The translations under genes and the position numbers were made by a program. This document shows, in pieces, positions 1-10,541 of a DNA stretch of 40,075 nt. Position 1 is the first letter of the stretch; every line of letters begins with the position of its first letter. The notes under the pieces are model-generated. The model did not search any database. It saw nothing but the letters and a program-made list of their open reading frames with translations, and was not told where the DNA came from. The stretch comes from a bacterium (GTDB lineage: Bacteria; Margulisbacteria; Marinamargulisbacteria; SXXA01), in NCBI GenBank assembly GCA_010028705.1, contig RHAI01000007.1, forward strand, positions 1-40,075, written 5' to 3'.

Positions 1-210
1 ATCGGCTTATCATTAAAAAAACCAATATTTTCACGCACTGAAAAACGTGCGGAAAAACGATGTTTTCCTATCGACGAAATTAGTATTCGATCGGCTTCGA
101 TGATGCATTTATACGAAGTAGATGGTTCGAACAATGAATGGACTTCAGCGGAAATTTTTACGCGAGCCGCGGTGGCACCAAAATTTTTAAAAAATTCCGA
201 TTTAAAATAA
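1..210 (+). CDS. C-terminal fragment of an unrecognised protein
   Basis: Frame 1 is open from the first base to a TAA at 208-210 and gives the last 69 residues of a protein whose start lies outside the window. The fragment is basic near its start (TEKRAEKR) and ends in KFLKNSDLK. I recognise no domain. It runs towards katG on the other strand (convergent), with about 165 bases between the two stop codons. That gap holds no clear hairpin terminator, only a C9 tract at 351-359. Coding status is inferred from the uninterrupted frame and plausible composition. Confidence 0.6.
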   Translation: MGLSLKKPIFSRTEKRAEKRCFPIDEISIRSASMMHLYEVDGSNNEWTSAEIFTRAAVAPKFLKNSDLK

Positions 211-376
211 TCCGAGTAAGCCCCCCAATTTTCAGTCATATCGGCCCCCTATGTCGCCTTAAAGTAACTCCAATGCAATAGGCAATATTCCCTTTTTTTG
301 AACTTTAAAACTAACGATGTGTAATTTCCACCCTATTACCGGATGTTAATCCCCCCCCCTTTCCAAACTGACAATG

Positions 377-2868
<2,492 letters not shown>

Positions 2869-2960
2869 TGGCGGAGAGAGTGGGAGTCGAACCCACGGTA
2901 ATCATCGCTGACTACACCGCATTTCGAGTGCGGCCCGATCGGCCACTCTGGCATCTCTCC
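2869..2960 (-). tRNA. tRNA-Ser (anticodon CGA)
   Basis: The minus strand folds as a class II tRNA. The acceptor stem GGAGAGA pairs with TCTCTCC, followed by discriminator G and an encoded CCA at 2871-2869. The anticodon stem CCGCA/TGCGG closes the seven-base loop CTCGAAA, giving anticodon CGA, which reads UCG. A long variable arm and a GGTTCGACTC T-arm fit serine. The 92 bases include the CCA. Confidence 0.95.
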
Positions 2961-2967
2961 GTTGGAG

Positions 2968-2996
2968 ACTATAGTAAACCTGGCCCAGGGAATCAA
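2968..2996 (-). promoter_or_regulatory. Promoter of tRNA-Ser
   Basis: On the minus strand a -35 TTGATT (2996-2991) and a -10 TATAGT (2973-2968) are separated by 17 bases. Transcription would start just before the mature tRNA 5' end at 2960. The same TATAGT hexamer precedes tRNA-Leu, gshA and the MFS gene at 10.4 kb, so it looks like this genome's housekeeping -10. The spacer contains the dyad CCTGGGCCAGG. Confidence 0.75.
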
Positions 2997-3186
2997 GCGT
3001 ACTTCCACGTGTAACCATGGGGGGGTCTCGAAGTGAATGCTTGACGGTAAATGAAGAAAAGAAAACGTGAAGACTAATGATTTGAAAAGAAAAAAGAAGT
3101 AAAGCCCCCCCCCACAGTGAGTGAGAATACCCAAGACGGGATCACATTAAACCTATGCACTTTAGATTCCGCGCCGCCCGTTAAAA

Positions 3187-3801
3187 TCAGTGATTCAATG
3201 TCCCCGGAATCCGCCAAATTCCAGTATGTTGGGGACGTGCATCCGACTCCGTATACAACTTCCAATGAGTCGTATAGAGTGTGTCCCAAAAATCAGGGTC
3301 TTGAACCGGAACCCACGAGGCCTCCGATAAAGTATCAACCATGGCTTCCCATAACTCCGTTACGTCAGTCGAAATATACAGTTGGCCCCCGCCGACCATC
3401 TTGGCCGACAGTTGATCGAGAAACTGTCGGCGAATTACCCGACGGTTGTGGTGTCGTTTCTTGAACCATGGGTCGGGGTGAAACACGAATACCCGATCGA
3501 TCACCTGTCCGATTAGGGCTTCATCGAGCAATTTTTCGGCTGTACCGTACACCATTTTGGCATTTTTCAACCCGTCGGACGCCACTCGATCGGCGACAAG
3601 GTCCGCCATTTTTTTTCGAACCTCGACCCCAATGATATTTCGATCCGGAAATCTCGAGGCATAGTGACGTAAAAACAAGCCGGTTCCGGTACCTATTTCA
3701 AGATCAACCACCGGCGATGGAGATTCAAAAGCAGTCGACAGGTCAATCGGGGCTAGCGCCTCTCGAAAACTAAAAGGATTGGCGTGGGTTCGTGCTCTCA
3801 T
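3187..3801 (-). CDS. trmB: tRNA (guanine-N7)-methyltransferase
   Basis: Transfers a methyl group from S-adenosylmethionine to N7 of G46 in the tRNA variable loop. The SAM-binding motif EIGTGTG lies at about residues 35-41. The family signature FHPDPWFKKRHHNRR is at about 107-121, followed by a TDVTELWE segment. I choose the ATG at 3801 because GGAGGTG lies upstream. The longer open frame to 3909 lies wholly inside the neighbouring hydrolase gene. The result, 204 residues, is typical for TrmB. The start overlaps the end of the upstream hydrolase gene by 32 bases, so the two are probably cotranscribed and translationally coupled. Confidence 0.93.
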   Translation of the reverse strand: MRARTHANPFSFREALAPIDLSTAFESPSPVVDLEIGTGTGLFLRHYASRFPDRNIIGVEVRKKMADLVADRVASDGLKNAKMVYGTAEKLLDEALIGQVIDRVFVFHPDPWFKKRHHNRRVIRRQFLDQLSAKMVGGGQLYISTDVTELWEAMVDTLSEASWVPVQDPDFWDTLYTTHWKLYTESDARPQHTGIWRIPGTLNH

Positions 3802-4534
3802 GAATACTGACACCTCCATTTCTGTAGATAAAATTTCGAATATCCCACATAAACGACCGGGTCGGGTCCCAAAACCCCACGCGATCCTGCAAATAAATTC
3901 GATGTTCAAATTGTCGATTGGTTTTAAAGAACCACCGTAATCGACGATTGTCCAACTTTTCCCAATGTTTGTCGTACTCTGATGACATTAGCATTATCGG
4001 CGTAGTCAGTAATCGACCGGATGCATAATGGAGGTAGGAATACACCCCCTTGTCATTAATTTCAAGCGGGGTAATCGCAGTCACCGAGCGTACACGTGTG
4101 CTCTGAGCCGCCGCTAACCCGATCACCGCCCCCTCCGAAATACCCACAATATGAATACGATTGGGATCAACTTCGGGCATTTTTCGAGCGTATTGAATCG
4201 CGCCTTGAACCGCATTTAATCGACGGTAACGTTCCATCGGAACGATGACGACCACATCCCAGCGCGAGAACGCGAGGATATGCTGATTCACGGAATACCC
4301 TTCCTGAATGGCTCGGGGTTCACCTACTCGGTCTAAAAATTCATCATACACGTAGACGATGGCCGGTACCCGATGCCTGGGCCCCTGCCCCGGATCCGTC
4401 CACACCCGCGCTTCGACGTTGCCGTTGTATTTTAAAAATATTCGTTGAATCGACGAAAAAACAGTTGCCGGATACCCGAACACACACCCGACTATCCCGA
4501 TGTAACACCAGATCCAGAGTCCCTTCCGTTGCAT
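3770..4534 (-). CDS. Secreted or membrane-anchored alpha/beta-hydrolase-like protein
   Basis: The 254-residue protein begins with a short basic start and a hydrophobic segment (about residues 5-28), consistent with a signal peptide or membrane anchor. The body looks like a dienelactone-hydrolase or prolyl-oligopeptidase type alpha/beta fold. The nucleophile elbow is GISEG with Ser133 as the candidate nucleophile. Candidate acid and base residues lie near SSEYDKHWE and FEHRIYL. The substrate is unknown. The ATG at 4534 has only AAGGGG directly against it and sits seven bases after a TATACT hexamer, so it may be translated from a leaderless mRNA. It is followed by and overlaps trmB. The overlap may be simple compaction rather than a functional link. 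Confidence 0.7.
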   Translation of the reverse strand: MQRKGLWIWCYIGIVGCVFGYPATVFSSIQRIFLKYNGNVEARVWTDPGQGPRHRVPAIVYVYDEFLDRVGEPRAIQEGYSVNQHILAFSRWDVVVIVPMERYRRLNAVQGAIQYARKMPEVDPNRIHIVGISEGAVIGLAAAQSTRVRSVTAITPLEINDKGVYSYLHYASGRLLTTPIMLMSSEYDKHWEKLDNRRLRWFFKTNRQFEHRIYLQDRVGFWDPTRSFMWDIRNFIYRNGGVSIHESTNPRQSF

Positions 4535-4540
4535 CCCCTT

Positions 4541-4548
4541 AGTATAGT
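4541..4548. promoter_or_regulatory. Overlapping divergent -10 elements (hydrolase/gshA)
   Basis: In the 27-base gap between two divergent genes the top strand reads TATAGT at 4543-4548 and the bottom strand reads TATACT at 4546-4541, so the two -10 hexamers share bases. Spacing predicts starts near 4555 rightward (about seven bases before the gshA ATG) and near 4534 leftward (on the hydrolase ATG). The -35 boxes would lie inside the opposite gene and are weak. Confidence 0.55.
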
Positions 4549-4561
4549 AAAGTACCGCCCC

Positions 4562-5803
4562 ATGTTGCCATCCTTACTTTCCCACATTCCTCTTGATGCC
4601 GTACTTGACTGGATTGATGCGACGTATGCTCATGTCATGCCGTCAATTTACTCATCGATCGATGTCCGGCTGTCACACGTCAAAGCGGCGGCCGTCGACG
4701 CGAACCTATTCCCGGCGGGGTTCAACAACATTCATCCCGATGACCATCCGCGGGTCGTCGAGTCGTTTCGGAGAGAAATTTTACGACAATTTCCAAACAC
4801 GCAACGTATTCTGCTCGTCCCGGAAGAACACACCCGTAATCTGTGGTACCTCGAAAACGTCTACATGCTCAATCAGTTCCTCCGCGACGCGGGGTTCGAA
4901 GTCACAATCGCCACCTTTCTCGATGACGATCCTGGCTTTTGTGGAAAATCAAACGGCATTACACTCAAAACAGCCCTTAATAACGACCTTACCCTAAATT
5001 GCCTTCACCGAGTCATCGGTCAGATTCAATCGACTCGAGTACAATACGATATTGCGCTGTTGAATAATGACCTCAGCTCTGGAATTCCAACGGTTTTTAA
5101 CGTTCTCAATATTCCGATCGCACCCTCCCCGTTCGCAGGCTGGCATCGCCGGCATAAATCCGAACATTTTTCATGGGTTAAGCGAATATTAACGGAGGCC
5201 GGTGAACGATTTTCATTTGACCCTTGGCTATTCCTATGTGATCAGGAAACGGTTGATGAAGTCGCCATCACCTCCGAATCCGATCGCAATCGATTAGCCG
5301 AGGCCGCCAGTCGGTTGCTCGCTCGCATTCAATCCAAGTACGATCACTATGGCGTGACGGATCGACCCTTAATTTTTTTGAAATCAGATTCGGGTACCTA
5401 TGGCATGGGTGTATTACCGATCGAAAGTCCAACCGACATATTAACCCTCAATCGAAAGCACAAAACTAAACTCACCAAAGGCAAGGGTAGCCTTCCGATC
5501 CACCGCTTTATTCTACAAGAAGGTATTCCCAGCGAGACAATCGTCAATAACACCATCGCCGAACCCTGCATTTATCAACTCGGACATACCATCGTGGGCG
5601 GCTTTTATCGATCCCACTCCATGAAAAGCAGCCGGGACAACTTAAATTCAATTGGGATGTCGTTGACCCCTTTCCCATGGACTTCGGATTTCAGCCCTAT
5701 GCCAAACCATCAAAAACGTTTAATATCCGTTATCTCAAAAATTTCAGCGGTTGCGGCAGGATTAGAATTAGATTCGGTAAAAAATCTAATTTTAACCCCG
5801 TAA
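4562..5803 (+). CDS. gshA: Glutamate-cysteine ligase, proteobacterial GshA (Acidithiobacillus) type
   Basis: Catalyses the ATP-dependent joining of glutamate and cysteine, the first step of glutathione synthesis, in the cytoplasm. The 413-residue protein matches what I know of the T. ferrooxidans-type family. It has FNNIHPDDHPRVVESFR near the N-terminus, EEHTRNLWYLENVYMLNQFL, the glycine-rich KSDSGTYGMGV at Lys274, QEGIPSET, and VGGFYRSHSMKSSRDNLNS near the C-terminus. I choose the ATG at 4562; an upstream in-frame ATG at 4445 would put 39 residues inside the divergent hydrolase gene. There is no Shine-Dalgarno sequence, and the -10 TATAGT is 13 bases upstream, so the leader is very short. 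Glutathione fits with the CGFS glutaredoxin gene at 31.2 kb. No gshB is in the window. Confidence 0.85.
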   Translation: MLPSLLSHIPLDAVLDWIDATYAHVMPSIYSSIDVRLSHVKAAAVDANLFPAGFNNIHPDDHPRVVESFRREILRQFPNTQRILLVPEEHTRNLWYLENVYMLNQFLRDAGFEVTIATFLDDDPGFCGKSNGITLKTALNNDLTLNCLHRVIGQIQSTRVQYDIALLNNDLSSGIPTVFNVLNIPIAPSPFAGWHRRHKSEHFSWVKRILTEAGERFSFDPWLFLCDQETVDEVAITSESDRNRLAEAASRLLARIQSKYDHYGVTDRPLIFLKSDSGTYGMGVLPIESPTDILTLNRKHKTKLTKGKGSLPIHRFILQEGIPSETIVNNTIAEPCIYQLGHTIVGGFYRSHSMKSSRDNLNSIGMSLTPFPWTSDFSPMPNHQKRLISVISKISAVAAGLELDSVKNLILTP

Positions 5804-5840
5804 TCTGTCGGTTCCATTTATTTTTGTAAGGGAGTTTATC

Positions 5841-7250
5841 GTGAAGGAAAATCAATTAAACCGGGTTCTGGGACGAGGAAATTTAATTAATTTAGGGATC
5901 GGAGCCATTATCGGAGCCGGAATATTCGTACTCACAGGAACTGCCGCTGCCCAATTCGCCGGTCCAGCAATTTCACTATCATTTGTCGTCGCCGCCGTAA
6001 TCTGTTTGTTAGCTGGCCTGTGTTACGCAGAATTTGCGTCCATGATTCCAAAAGCCGGCAGTGCATACACCTACGCATTAGCCACGTTGGGTAAAACCGT
6101 CGCATGGATCATCGGGTGGGATTTAATACTAGAATATTTATTTGCTTCTGCCACCGTAGCCGTCGGATGGTCGGGATACGTCGTTAGTTTTTTAGCCGAT
6201 TTCGGAATTCATATCCCAGCTCGACTCTCTCAAGCCCCCCTATCCTATTCTGCATCCGGTGGGTGGCATGCCACAGGTAGCCTACTCAACGTACCGGCGA
6301 TGGGCATTATTGGGTTGATATCCTTCCTTCTTTATATCGGAGTCAAAGAATCCGTTCGAGTGAATAGCATTATTGTCGCGCTCAAACTCACCGTAATCGC
6401 CCTGTTTATACTGTTTGGGATCTCACATATTGACGTCACCAATTTTTCACCGTTTATTCCGGCCAACACGGGCGTTTTCGGCGAATTTGGTGTCAGCGGT
6501 GTATTCCGAGCCGCCGCCGTAATATTTTTCGCCTACATCGGGTTCGACGCGGTGTCGACGGCCGCCCAGGAATGTAAAAATCCCCAAAAAGATCTCCCGA
6601 TCGGAATTTTAGGATCACTCGCCATTTCGACCGTGCTTTATATACTTGTCGCCATCGTTCTCACTGGCGTTGTGAACTATAGTCACCTCAATGTACCCGA
6701 TCCTATTGCCGTGGGTGTTAATGCAATGGGTGCTTCATTGACCTGGCTGCGACCGGTCATCAAACTCGGGGCTATTTGCGGACTCAGTTCCGTGATTCTA
6801 GTGATGTTAATGGGACAAACACGCATTTTCTTTTCCATGGCTAATGACGGATTCTTGCCCTCGGGATTGGCCAAAGTACATCCGAAATTCAAAACTCCCG
6901 CTGTCACGACGATTGTTACTGGGAGTGTAGCAACCATCATTTCAGGTCTGTTTCCAATTGGATTATTAGGGGAGCTTGTTTCAATCGGCACCTTATTTGC
7001 ATTTGCAATTGTGTGCGTCGGCATTATCGTGTTGCGAAAAACTCGCCCCGACATCCATCGACCATTTAAAACGCCCCTGGTGCCATGGATTCCCATATTA
7101 GGCGCCTTGGCAGCCATCGGGCAAATGGCCATATTGCCGAGAGACACATGGATTCGTTTGGTGGCATGGATGGCGTTGGGCGCGATTCTTTACGCATTTT
7201 ACGGCCGCAAGGTCGATGTCTCTAAACTCGATATTTTTGAAAAAAATTAA
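5841..7250 (+). CDS. APC-superfamily amino-acid permease (cationic amino-acid transporter-like)
   Basis: Inner-membrane amino-acid transporter of 469 residues with about 12 hydrophobic segments. TM1 carries the substrate-site motif GAIIGAGIFVLTG (about residues 22-34). The family features FFAYIGFDAVSTAAQECKNP (about 230-249) and GQTRIFFSMANDGFLP (about 325-340) follow, as in the CAT/YhdG group. The start is a GTG at 5841 with AAGGGAG seven bases before it. It lies 37 bases after gshA on the same strand, so cotranscription is plausible. If the substrate were cysteine, glutamate or a cationic amino acid this would fit ligase supply, but specificity cannot be read from the sequence. Confidence 0.9.
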   Translation: MKENQLNRVLGRGNLINLGIGAIIGAGIFVLTGTAAAQFAGPAISLSFVVAAVICLLAGLCYAEFASMIPKAGSAYTYALATLGKTVAWIIGWDLILEYLFASATVAVGWSGYVVSFLADFGIHIPARLSQAPLSYSASGGWHATGSLLNVPAMGIIGLISFLLYIGVKESVRVNSIIVALKLTVIALFILFGISHIDVTNFSPFIPANTGVFGEFGVSGVFRAAAVIFFAYIGFDAVSTAAQECKNPQKDLPIGILGSLAISTVLYILVAIVLTGVVNYSHLNVPDPIAVGVNAMGASLTWLRPVIKLGAICGLSSVILVMLMGQTRIFFSMANDGFLPSGLAKVHPKFKTPAVTTIVTGSVATIISGLFPIGLLGELVSIGTLFAFAIVCVGIIVLRKTRPDIHRPFKTPLVPWIPILGALAAIGQMAILPRDTWIRLVAWMALGAILYAFYGRKVDVSKLDIFEKN

Positions 7251-7808
7251 TTGAAGTTAGTTCACAAAATTAGCCATCTTATTTTAGTAGTCGTTTCACT
7301 GGTTGTAACTGCCAAGCATACAACTGCAGATGAAAATACTTGGCTTGGGCTAGGTGTTAGGGGAGAGAACATTTATAACGCTCCTGTTACTCATTGTTTT
7401 AACACGCCAATCTATTTTTACGCTGGTATCTCGAAATCGCAAAACAACGCCCAAGGGAAGCTTGTCGATGAAATCGATCAATAACTGTATAACTATGGAA
7501 CAGAAATAGAAGGTGAAGGAAATTTTTATGAGCTCATTGATGTGGGCGTTGGATACTATTTCACTCAACAACTCTACGGTTCGGGAGGGGTGTCAGTTGG
7601 ATCAAGACACGTTTATACCCAATATAAAGATTCCAGATTCTCTGGAGGACACTATCATGTAATTTCTTCAGAGGGGGTACTATCTCTTGAAACATCGATA
7701 TCGTACCGTATTTTAGATAATGTAAAGATTGGTCTTAATTATAACACAATTGGGGGGCTGGGTTTTGCGGCCGAATTTGGCTTTAAGACCCATTTCGGTG
7801 AAAAATGA
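7251..7808 (+). pseudogene. Outer-membrane-barrel-like protein interrupted by one in-frame TAA
   Basis: A TTG directly after the permease stop opens a frame with a signal peptide (basic start, hydrophobic LILVVVSLVV, candidate cleavage after KHTTA). It stops at a TAA at 7482-7484, then continues in the same frame to a TGA at 7806-7808. Joined, the product is 184 residues plus the internal stop. The downstream half has alternating aromatic and polar strands (VGVGYYFTQQLYGSGGVSVG, VKIGLNYNTIGGLGFAAEFG), which resembles a small outer-membrane beta-barrel or surface protein. Base composition is more AT-rich than in its neighbours, hinting at transfer or relaxed selection. A single C-to-T or G-to-T change at 7482 could have made the stop. 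Sequencing error or read-through are alternatives. Confidence 0.65.
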
Positions 7809-7834
7809 GGATATAACGACACGGCGTTACTACC

Positions 7835-9172
7835 CTAGCGCACCACCGACCACACCATCCATAGATTCGCGCAGGTTATTAGGCCCCCAATTCCATACGC
7901 CACGATTCTCAAGACCGTGGAATTTTTAAATTCCCCCATCGTGATTTCATTACTCGTAAATTGGACCAACGGAAACACCGCAAACGGCAACTGTACACTC
8001 AAAATGACTTGGCTAATAATCAATAGAGTCCCCAATCCATGATCTCCCCAGATCATTATCACGACCAGCGCAGGGACAATAGCAAGCAGGCGGGTTAACA
8101 ACCGGCGAACCCACGGCTTTAATCGTAGTTTTAAAAACCCCTCCATGATTATTTGCCCCGCTAATGTCCCTGTGATCGTCGAATTTTGGCCGGAAGCCAA
8201 TAATGCCAAAGCGAACACCACACCCGCCACCGAAGACCCTAGTATCGGTGCTAATAATCGGTGCGCCTCGGTGATTTCAGTCACCGTATTTAATCCATTT
8301 CGATGAAACACAGTCGCCGCAACAATCAAAATCGACGCATTGACTAAAAACGCAAGAAACAACGCAACGGTCGAGTCTAGCGCCGAAAACCAAATGGCCT
8401 CTCGTTTTCCGTCCTGAGACTCGTCATAATCCCTCGTTTGAACAATGGCCGAGTGAAGGTACAAGTTATGCGGCATGACGGTCGCGCCTAAAATACCGAC
8501 AGCCAACACCATCATTTTCGGATCTCCCAACAGGCGGGTCGTGGGAAAGAATCCTCCCGCAATATCTGCAATCGACGGATGGGACACGGCAATCTGATAC
8601 CCGAAACACCCGACAATGGTAACCACCAACACCAGCACCAACGCCTCTAAATATCGGAATCCCTTTTTTTGAAGCATCACCAATAGCATGACATCCAACC
8701 CTGTCAGTAGCACCCCGAGCGTGAGTGGGATATGAAACAGCAAATTCAACCCGATTGCGGACCCAATAATTTCAGCAAGATCGCAGGCAATGATGGCCAC
8801 TTCGGCAAAAATCCACAACACGACACTCGTACGTCGTGAATAAAAATCACGACACGCCTGCGCTAAATCTCGGCCGGTCGCAACCCCCAATTTCAATGAT
8901 AAATATTGGAGAATCATCGCCATGACGCTAGATCCGAGAACCACGAAGAGTAATGAGTATCCAAAAGCAGATCCCGCTCCAAGGTCTGTGGCCCAATTCC
9001 CGGGATCCATATATCCCACCGCCACCATATACCCTGGACCAGCGAACGCAAAAAGCTTTCGCAACCAGGAAAAGTGTTTAGGAACGGGCACCGATTTATG
9101 AACCTCGTCTAAACTTTTCTGGCGGCTCGATTCTTTCCACTCAAAAAATTCAAAAAAATTGATATGGGTCAC
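7835..9172 (-). CDS. mntH: Nramp-family divalent metal transporter MntH
   Basis: Proton-coupled importer of Mn(II) or Fe(II) in the inner membrane. The 445-residue protein has 11 or more hydrophobic segments. TM1 carries the metal-binding motif DPGNW (Asp56-Trp60). TM6 carries MPHNLYLHS at about residues 233-241, whose Met and His contribute to the metal site. The start is a GTG at 9172 with GAGAGG six bases upstream. It lies 36 bases after the MFS gene on the same strand. Together with katG it would support peroxide and metal homeostasis, though the two are not adjacent. I see no MntR or Fur box I can defend. Confidence 0.95.
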   Translation of the reverse strand: MTHINFFEFFEWKESSRQKSLDEVHKSVPVPKHFSWLRKLFAFAGPGYMVAVGYMDPGNWATDLGAGSAFGYSLLFVVLGSSVMAMILQYLSLKLGVATGRDLAQACRDFYSRRTSVVLWIFAEVAIIACDLAEIIGSAIGLNLLFHIPLTLGVLLTGLDVMLLVMLQKKGFRYLEALVLVLVVTIVGCFGYQIAVSHPSIADIAGGFFPTTRLLGDPKMMVLAVGILGATVMPHNLYLHSAIVQTRDYDESQDGKREAIWFSALDSTVALFLAFLVNASILIVAATVFHRNGLNTVTEITEAHRLLAPILGSSVAGVVFALALLASGQNSTITGTLAGQIIMEGFLKLRLKPWVRRLLTRLLAIVPALVVIMIWGDHGLGTLLIISQVILSVQLPFAVFPLVQFTSNEITMGEFKNSTVLRIVAYGIGGLITCANLWMVWSVVR

Positions 9173-9208
9173 GGTAAACCTCTCAACCTTGGACCATACC
9201 GAACCCCG

Positions 9209-10432
9209 CTATGTTTCGATATAGTCGAGATCAGTATGGAAGGTATCTTTCATAAAATGTAATGACGAAAATGCGATGGCGAAACATATCGCACCCACGA
9301 CGATCGTTGAATGAGTAATCCCAATACGGTCTTTCATGGCCCCAAACCCAAGAGTCATTGGGATAACGGAGCCCCTAATAAAGTTTGGAACAGTGGTGGC
9401 GACCGTGGCCCGTAAGTTGGTGCCAAACTGTTCAGCCGCTATCGTCACAAATAACGCCCAATATCCCACAGACAACCCGATAAAGAAGCTAGCTAAATAA
9501 AATTGCCGAGGTGAAACAAATGGAAAGTACAGGTACCCTGCCACGGAAACGACGGTCAAAAACAAAAAGAAACGTACGACCTTCTTACGAGATTTCCACC
9601 ACTGAGACAATGCGCCACACACCAAATCACCGACCACAATTCCAGAGTAAACAATCATAATCACCCGCCCACCAACAATGGCCCCCGGCACACCCACTGC
9701 GGCCGCAATCTCAGGTGAAAACGTGGCTAAAATGCCGATGACATACCATGTGGGCAACCCAATCAAAATGGATCGAACATATCGTACAATGCGCTCCTTG
9801 GATGAAAAAAGGAGACGCAAACTTCCTCGCTCGACCGTGGAATCCTTCGCGACGGTCTCAAATAGTCCGGACTCAAACGCACCGACCCGAAGCAGTAACA
9901 ACGCCATCCCCAATCCACCCCCAAGAAAATAGGCAGTGCGCCACCCAAAATATTCGGCGGCCAGACCCGCAAACACCGCACCGGCGATCCCTATCCCACC
10001 GACAATCGCCGTCCCCACCCCTCGAGTATGTTTGGGCAGAGATTCAGCCACTAACGTGATCCCCGCCCCCAACTCTCCAGCTAACCCGATTCCAGCAATA
10101 AATCGAAGTATTCCGTAGGTCGTCACCGAGTGTACAAATCCGTTTGCAATATTAGCCGAGGAATACAAGAGGATCGACCCAAACAAAACGGACACTCGCC
10201 CTTTTTTGTCGCCAACAATCCCCCACAATAGGCCCCCAAGTAGCATTCCAGCCATTTGCATATTCAGCAAAAACACACCGTTCTTGAACAGCAAATCCCC
10301 AGACAAGCCAATCGAACGCAAACTGGGCATTCGGACGATGCTAAACAAAATCAAGTCGTAAATGTCTACAAAATACCCAAGTGCCGCAATAACAACGATT
10401 GCGTTGACATAATTTGATAACTTGAATGGCAT
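9209..10432 (-). CDS. Major facilitator superfamily transporter
   Basis: A twelve-helix inner-membrane transporter. The loop 2-3 signature is GIVGDKKGR, and the TM4-5 region GIGLAGELGAGITLVAESLPKHTRG resembles the metabolite:H+ symporter and sugar-porter groups. The substrate is unknown. The frame is open to a GTG at 10468, but a good -10 TATAGT lies at 10447-10442, downstream of that codon. I therefore choose the ATG at 10432, ten bases from the hexamer, giving 407 residues on a nearly leaderless mRNA. It is divergent from purK and followed closely by mntH. Confidence 0.85.
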   Translation of the reverse strand: MPFKLSNYVNAIVVIAALGYFVDIYDLILFSIVRMPSLRSIGLSGDLLFKNGVFLLNMQMAGMLLGGLLWGIVGDKKGRVSVLFGSILLYSSANIANGFVHSVTTYGILRFIAGIGLAGELGAGITLVAESLPKHTRGVGTAIVGGIGIAGAVFAGLAAEYFGWRTAYFLGGGLGMALLLLRVGAFESGLFETVAKDSTVERGSLRLLFSSKERIVRYVRSILIGLPTWYVIGILATFSPEIAAAVGVPGAIVGGRVIMIVYSGIVVGDLVCGALSQWWKSRKKVVRFFLFLTVVSVAGYLYFPFVSPRQFYLASFFIGLSVGYWALFVTIAAEQFGTNLRATVATTVPNFIRGSVIPMTLGFGAMKDRIGITHSTIVVGAICFAIAFSSLHFMKDTFHTDLDYIET

Positions 10433-10441
10433 GATTTCGGA

Positions 10442-10447
10442 ACTATA
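10442..10447 (-). promoter_or_regulatory. -10 element (TATAGT) of the MFS gene
   Basis: TATAGT on the minus strand predicts a transcription start near 10435, about three bases before the ATG at 10432. A partial -35 (TTGTGT) lies 17 bases further upstream. The position argues against the longer GTG start at 10468. Confidence 0.55.
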
Positions 10448-10505
10448 TCGAATTTTTTTTGTAAACACAATCGACCGCGGGTGTCGCTCGATTTAATGAA
10501 ACATC

Positions 10506-10534
10506 TTTCCATTTTTAGCTCGTGAATTTACACT
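10506..10534 (+). promoter_or_regulatory. Putative purK operon promoter
   Basis: TTTCCA at 10506-10511 and TACACT at 10529-10534 are spaced by 17 bases. A start seven bases later falls at about 10541, next to the purK ATG at 10542, which would make the message leaderless. No PurR-like operator is evident. Confidence 0.45.
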
Positions 10535-10541
10535 TTTATGA

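Noticed and set aside
9678-10118. Plus-strand frames opposite the MFS gene at 9.2-10.4 kb
   Set aside because: They overlap each other in several frames and mirror the hydrophobic codons of the transporter; no support as genes.
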